A DNA stretch of 64,000 bases from Cryptomeria japonica (taxonomy: Eukaryota; Streptophyta; Pinopsida; Cupressales; Cupressaceae), in the NCBI RefSeq assembly GCF_030272615.1, contig NC_081405.1, positions 653,500,920-653,564,919 on the forward strand, given 5' to 3'. The notes below the pieces were generated by a model. It did no database searches. It had not been told where the DNA came from and was given only the letters and a program-made list of their open reading frames with translations. Positions 58,462 through 64,000 of this stretch are shown here, in pieces; the stretch's first letter is position 1, and each line of letters begins with the position of its first letter. A program made the position numbers and the translations under genes.

Positions 58462-61400
58462 ACACAATATGACCCCTAACAACATGATTTGGTGTCTTAA
58501 GGGGTCTAATGGTGTCGTTAGGGGTCATATGGTGTTCGATGGTGTAGTTAGGGGTCATATGGTGTCCATAGGGATTATATGGTGTCCCATGAACCCTTAT
58601 GACATCTTAAGACACCATTTGACCCCTAATGACACCATATTAGGTCGCTTTGGCTCATATTGTGTCCTAAGGGGTCATATTGTGTCTTAAGGGGGCCTAA
58701 GGTGTCCCAAGACACCATATGACCCCTAATGACACCATAGGACCCCTTAAGACACAAAATCATGTCATTAGGGGTCATATTGTGTCTTACGGGGATGTAG
58801 GACACTATATGGCCCCTAACGACATGATTTTGTGTCTTAAGGGGTTCGATGGTGTAGATAGGGGTCATATGGTGTCCATAGGGGTCATATGGTGTCCCAT
58901 GAACCCTTATGACCTCTTAGGACACCATATGACCCCTAATGACACCATATTGGGTCGCTTTGGGACATATTGTGTCCTAAGAGGTCATATTGTGTCTTAA
59001 GGGGTCCTATGGTGTCCCAACAAACCATATGGCCCCTATGGACACCATACGACCCCTAACGAAACCATAGGACCCCTTAAGACACCAAATCATGTCATTA
59101 GGGGTCATATTGTGTCTTACGGGGTCGTAGGACACAATATGACCAATAACAACATGATTTGGTGTCTTAATGGGTCCAATGGTGTCGTTAGGGGTCATAT
59201 AGTGTCCACAGGGGTCATATGGTGTCCCATGAACCCTTATGACATCTTAAGACACCGTATGACCCCTAACGACACCATATTGGGTCGCTTTGGGTGATAT
59301 TGTGTCCTAAGGGGTCATATTGTGTCTTAAGAGGTCCTATGGTGTCCCAAGACACCATACGACCCCTAACGACACCATAGTACCCCTTAAGACACCAAAT
59401 CATGTCATTAGGGGTCATATTATGTTTTACGAGGTCATAGGACACAATATGGCCCCTAATGACATGATTTTGTGTCTTAAAGGTTCCGATGGTGTAGTTA
59501 GGGGTCATATGGTGTCCATAGGGGTCATATGGTGTCCTAAGGGGTCATATGGTGTCTTAAGGGGTCCTATGGTGTCCCAACACACCATATGGCCCCTATG
59601 GACACCATATGACCCCTAACGACACCATAGGACCCCTTAAGACACCAAATCAGGTGATTAGGGGTCATATTGTGTCTTACGGGCTCGTAGGACACAATAT
59701 GACCCCTAGCGACATGATTTGGTGTCTTAAGGGGTCTGATGGTGTCATTAAGGGTCATATGGTGTCCATAGGGGTCATATGGTATCCCATGAACCCTTAT
59801 GACCTCTTTGAACACCATATGACCCCTAATGACAGCATATTTACTCGCATTGGGTCATATTGTGTCCTAAGGGGTCATATTATGTCTTAAGGGTTCTTGT
59901 GGTGTCCCAAGACACCATATGACCCCTAACGACACCATCGAACACCTTAAGACATGAAATCATGTCGTTAGGGGTCATATTGTGTCCTACGTAGGACACA
60001 ATATAACCCCTAATGACATGATTTCGTGTCTTAAGGGGTCGGATGGTGTTTTTACGGGTCATATGGTGTCCATAGGGGTCACATGGTGTCCCATGAACCT
60101 TTATGACCTCTTAGGACACCATATGACCCCTAATGACTGGGTAGCTTTTGGTGATATTTTGTCCTAAGGGGTCATATTGTGTCTTAAGGGGTCCTATGGT
60201 GTCCCAACACACCATATAGCCCCTATGCACACCATATGACCCCTAACGACACCATAGGACCCCTTAAGACACTAAATAAGGTGATTAGGGGTCATATTGT
60301 GTCTTATGGGGTCATAGGACACAATATGACCCCTAGCGACATGATTTGGTGTCTTAAGGGGTCCGATGGTGTCGTTATGGGTCATATGGTGTCCATAGGG
60401 GTCATATGGTATCCCATGAAACCTTATGACGTCTTCGGACACCATATTGGGTCACTTTGGGTCATATTGTGTCCTAAGGGGTCATATTATGTCTTAAGGG
60501 GTCCTGTGGTGTCCCAAGACACCATATGACCCCTATGGACACCATATGACCCCTAATAACACCATTGGACCCCTTAAGACATGAAATCATGTCGGTGGGG
60601 GTCATATTGTTTGCTAGAGGGTTGTAGGACACAATATGACCCCTAACGACATGATTTCATGGCTTAAGGGGTCGGATGGTCTTTTTAGAGGTCATATGGT
60701 GTCCATAGGGGTCATATGGTGTCCCATGAACCCTTATGACCTCTTAGGACACCATATGACCCCTAATGACACCATATTGGGTCTCTTTGGGTCATATTGT
60801 GTCCTAAGGGGTCATATTCTATTTTAAGGGGTCCTATGGTATCCCAAGACACCATATGACCCCTATGGACACCATATGACCCCTAACGACACCATAGGAC
60901 CTCTTAAAACACCAAATCATGTCATTAGGGGTGATATTGTGTCTTATGAGGTTGTAGGACACAATATGACCCCTAAGGACATGATTTGGTGTCTTAAGGG
61001 GTCCGATGGTGTTGTTAGGGGTCATATGGTGTCCCATGCACTCTTATGACCTATTAGGACACCATATGACCCCTAATGACACCATGTATGGTCGCTTTAG
61101 GTCATATTGTGTCCTAAGGGTTCATATTGTGTCTAAAGGGGTCCTATGGTGTCCCAAGAAACCATATGACCCCTATGGACACCATATGACCCCTAACGAC
61201 ACCATAGGACCCCTTAAGACACCAAATCATGTCATTAGGGGTCATATTGTGTCTTACGGGGTCATAGGAAACAATATAACTCCTAACGACATGATTTGGT
61301 GTCTTAAGGGGTCCGATGGTGTCATTAGGTGTCATATGGTGTCCCATGAACCCTTATGACCTCTTAGGACACCATATGACCCCTAATGCCACCATATTGG

Positions 61401-61870
61401 GTCGCTTTGGGTCATATTGTGTCCTAAGGGGTCATATTGTGTCTTAAGGGATCCTATGGTGTCCCAAGACACCATATGGCCGCTATGTTCACCATATGAC
61501 CGCTAACGACACCATAGGACCCCTTAAGATACCAAATCAGGTGATTAGGGGTCATATTGTGTCTCACGGGGACGTAGGAAACAATATGACCCCTAACGAG
61601 ATGATTTGGTGTCTTAAGGGGTCCGATGGTGTCGTTAGGGGTCATAAGGTGTCCATAGGGGTCATATGGTGTCCCATGAACCCTTATGACCTCTTCGGAC
61701 ACCATATGACCCCTAATGACACCATATTGGGTCGCTTTGGGTCATATTGTGTACTAAGGGGTCATATTATGTCTTAAGGGATCCTATGGTGTCCCAAGAC
61801 ACTATATGACCCCTATGGACACCATATGACGCCTAACGACACCATAGGACCCCTTAAGACATGAAATCAT
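58462..61870. repeat. Minisatellite: about 20-bp monomers in alternating orientation, about 310-330 bp units
   Basis: The monomer is close to GGGGTCATATGGTGTCCTAA and appears in both orientations (reverse complement TTAGGACACCATATGACCCC). Blocks of the two orientations build a larger unit marked by ACATGATTTNGTGTCTTAA at 58480, 58821, 59151, 59461, 59711, 60015, 60338, 60648, 60978, 61288 and 61598. Intervals are 341, 330, 310, 250, 304, 323, 310, 330, 310 and 310, mostly differing by one monomer. It continues after a solo LTR at 63507. Long open frames occur on both strands because the monomer rarely spells a stop; they are not genes. Confidence 0.95.
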
Positions 61871-61875
61871 GCCGC

Positions 61876-63501
61876 TGTGTAGGGGAAAAAGCGAGACTAG
61901 GCTAAGATGTCCTAATCCTACCTTTTGACACACATTGTGGAATATGAAAGAGCCTAGAGGTATCACACAAGTGGCTACTTCTTTTTGTGAAAGAGAGAGC
62001 GACGGGCTACCTATTAGGGTTTCTATTCCTTTGTTGTAATTGAAAGATAAAATGATGCAAGTTCAATTCCTAACCTTAGAGTGCAAGTATGAACTAATAA
62101 CAAAATTGCAGAATTGAAGTTAAACAATGGAAAGCTGCAAACACAAGGACATGACAAGAATGTAGATGCGTACCCAGAGTTAAAATGTAAGTGAAAATGT
62201 TCAGGATGGGGGCGTGGGCGCCACTGTCCTGATTCTGCTCCTGAAACTGCACCTAAAACTGCTATTTTACAACCTAGAAAACTGTCGAAAATGTTGTCTG
62301 ACAGAAGGACCAGGGCACCCATCGCCCCTGTCCCAGGGACCAGGGTTCCTAGTGCCCCTGTCCTGGTCTTTTGCTCTGAAATTTGGTGTGAGGCTCTGTC
62401 TCGGTCCGCTTCCGTCGGATCTGCAACTTGCGGTGTCGTCCGAATCCCGAAACCTGCACTTATATCTGAAAAGGTATGGTGGGCAGCTATATAGGGTTTT
62501 GCCTTAGTCAAACCCCCACTTTGGTGATTTCCACCTCAACGAATAGCCAAATTGTATTGTAAAAGTAGTGTGTGTAGACCTTGTGTGTGTGCAAGATCCT
62601 AAAATGCAAGTGAGCAAACTAGAGCAACCTAGAAAGTAAACCCTAATTGCTTGTAAATGATAATGCAAATGCTCCAAATCAAGATGCCAAGTGATCTAAA
62701 GCATGAATACAAATGATATAACGAAGCTTATGCAAAGACATGAAAACAACATGAAATCATACCCAACCCCAAGGGAGGGGTACAAGCCAATCTTCAGTCG
62801 GTGATCCCTTATTGCTCTTCAATGCCTTCAAAGCCCTAAATGGATGAATGAAATTGATGAATGCTTGATGGATGGATGTTGAATGTTGTTGAAGTCTTAA
62901 AGATCTGCTCTTTCACTGCATAGAAGGTCCCTGAAACCAAAATTCGGATCCTTTCAAATGAAGAAAGAGAGCTCTTATATATGAAACCCTAGGTCTTAAT
63001 TTCAACTTTTGGCCGACCTAGAGATTGAATCTCCCGCCAATCTCTTGGGGTTAAGCTTTATTTTATGATTGGATTGCACTCCTAAAATTTCGGGAGAAAT
63101 GTCCGGGACCGTGTGCATTCCGGGCGCCATGGTCCCGACAACTTTTCACCAAATTTTCAGGGCTGTCGGATATGATGATTTTAGAGAGAATCCCGAAGTT
63201 ACAGGTGATTTCGAGATGTTTTGACCCCCCAAATCAAGCCCCCAAGTTCAAAATAGGACCTAATTAGGGTTTTTGATTAAATGATGTATTGGAAGAATAA
63301 AATGAAAGAGGCACACTTTAATGAAAGGGCCCAACTTTATAATGTGGAAGATGATGAAATAGGACCTTAGACCTAATTAATTTGATTAATTAAGTGCTAA
63401 AGGGGAAATGCAATGCAAAGTGCAAAATGCACCAAGGCGGGTGCTAAACTAGGTGTGAAATTGTACTGCTTTAGCAAGTGCGTACAATTTATGACGCTAC
63501 A
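61876..63501. mobile_element. Solo LTR, 1626 bp, in the minisatellite
   Basis: Starts TGTGTAGGGG and ends GACGCTACA, flanked by GCCGC at 61871-61875 and 63502-63506. The minisatellite resumes on both sides. There is no internal region, primer-binding site or second LTR, so this is the product of LTR-LTR recombination. CTCTTATATATG near 62972 gives TATATAAGAG on minus, so a minus orientation is possible. Open frames on both strands (for example 62511-62023) have no known domain. Confidence 0.85.
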
Positions 63502-63506
63502 GCCGC

Positions 63507-64000
63507 TACGGGTCATATTGTGTCCGATAGGCCCATGAACCCTAATGACCTCTTAAGACACCATCTGACCCCTAATGACACCATATTGGATCGCTTTGGG
63601 TCATATTGTGTCCTAAGGGGTCATATTGTGTCTTAAGGGGTCCTATGGTGTCCCAAGACACCATATGACACCTATTGACACCATATGACCCCTAACAACA
63701 CCATAGGACCCCTTAAGACACCAAATCATGTTATTAGGGGTCATATTGTGTCTTACGGGGTCATAGGACACAATATGACCCATAACAACATGATTTGGTG
63801 TCTTAAGGGGTCCGATGGTGTTGTTGGGGGCCATATGGTGTCCATAGGGGTCATATGGTGCCCTATGAACACTTATGACCTCTTAGGACACCATATGACC
63901 CCTAATGACACCATATATGGTCGCTTTAGGTCATATTGTGTCCTAAGGGGTCATATTGTGTCTTAAGGGGTCCTATGGTGTCCCAAGAGACAATATGACC
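63507..64000. repeat. Minisatellite, continuation to the window edge
   Basis: Same monomers and same higher-order pattern as 58462-61870, with the unit marker at 63788. The array continues past the window end, so its total length is unknown. Confidence 0.95.

Noticed and set aside
58469-61777. Many open frames of 60-117 codons on both strands with similar peptides (for example MTPNDTIGPLKTPNHVIRGH)
   Set aside because: They are the translation of the 20-bp minisatellite, which rarely spells a stop in any frame. The same peptides appear on both strands and change at every monomer gain or loss, so they are not genes.
58462-61870. Possible CRISPR array
   Set aside because: Repeats are contiguous with no unique spacers of constant length, orientation alternates, and the context is a plant nuclear genome.
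62023-62511. 162-codon minus-strand frame and two overlapping plus-strand frames
   Set aside because: They lie inside a solo LTR and lack any recognisable domain; two strands are open at once because of local GC composition.

Overview
The window is repeat-dominated nuclear DNA of a large-genome seed plant. A conifer is my best guess. That rests on nested LTR retrotransposons, an AT-rich background, decayed plant LINEs, plastid-derived DNA and one secreted plant enzyme gene; no marker fixes the species. I see one clearly intact host gene: a galactose-oxidase/glyoxal-oxidase-family protein on the minus strand at 24326-25972. Almost all other coding sequence belongs to transposable elements, most of it broken by stop codons.

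Layout. (1) 1-3494: 5' half of a minus-strand LTR element with a coiled-coil and zinc-knuckle gag, inserted into an older Copia element. (2) 3495-8547: rearranged Ty1/Copia remnants joined through one shared LTR. (3) 8978-10593: 5'-truncated LINE with a 13-bp target duplication. (4) 10682-22859: short non-autonomous LTR family in an LTR-IN-LTR-IN-LTR array with TTTTT duplications; a full-length Copia element (13400-20938, AAAAC duplication) sits in the second internal region. (5) 22860-30000: AT-rich DNA around the oxidase gene. (6) 30000-43146: old direct duplication whose second copy later received a LINE fragment (37275-38014) and a non-autonomous LTR element (38225-41085, TTAAG duplication). 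(7) 43620-45594: LTR element with a 361-bp internal region made of short diverged repeats. (8) 45600-49740: decayed sequence and an LTR fragment. (9) 49740-52135: AT-rich DNA with two unusual inverted-motif arrays. (10) 52136-57770: decayed Ty3/Gypsy chromovirus-like element. (11) 57835-58335: chimeric plastid insertion, rpoB joined head-to-head to rpoC2. (12) 58462 to the window end: minisatellite of about 20-bp monomers in alternating orientation, organised into about 310-330-bp units and split by a 1626-bp solo LTR with GCCGC duplications.

Relations. Nesting gives relative ages: Copia A precedes the element at 1-3494; the LTR array precedes Copia B; the large duplication precedes the LINE fragment and element C; the minisatellite precedes the solo LTR. 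Part of the oxidase gene's upstream region recurs in diverged form at about 32020-32330 and 36510-37040. No obvious new defence-like or operon-like system is present. The most unusual structures are the inverted minisatellite, the two-gene plastid chimera, the short-internal LTR elements and the dispersed promoter-like segment.
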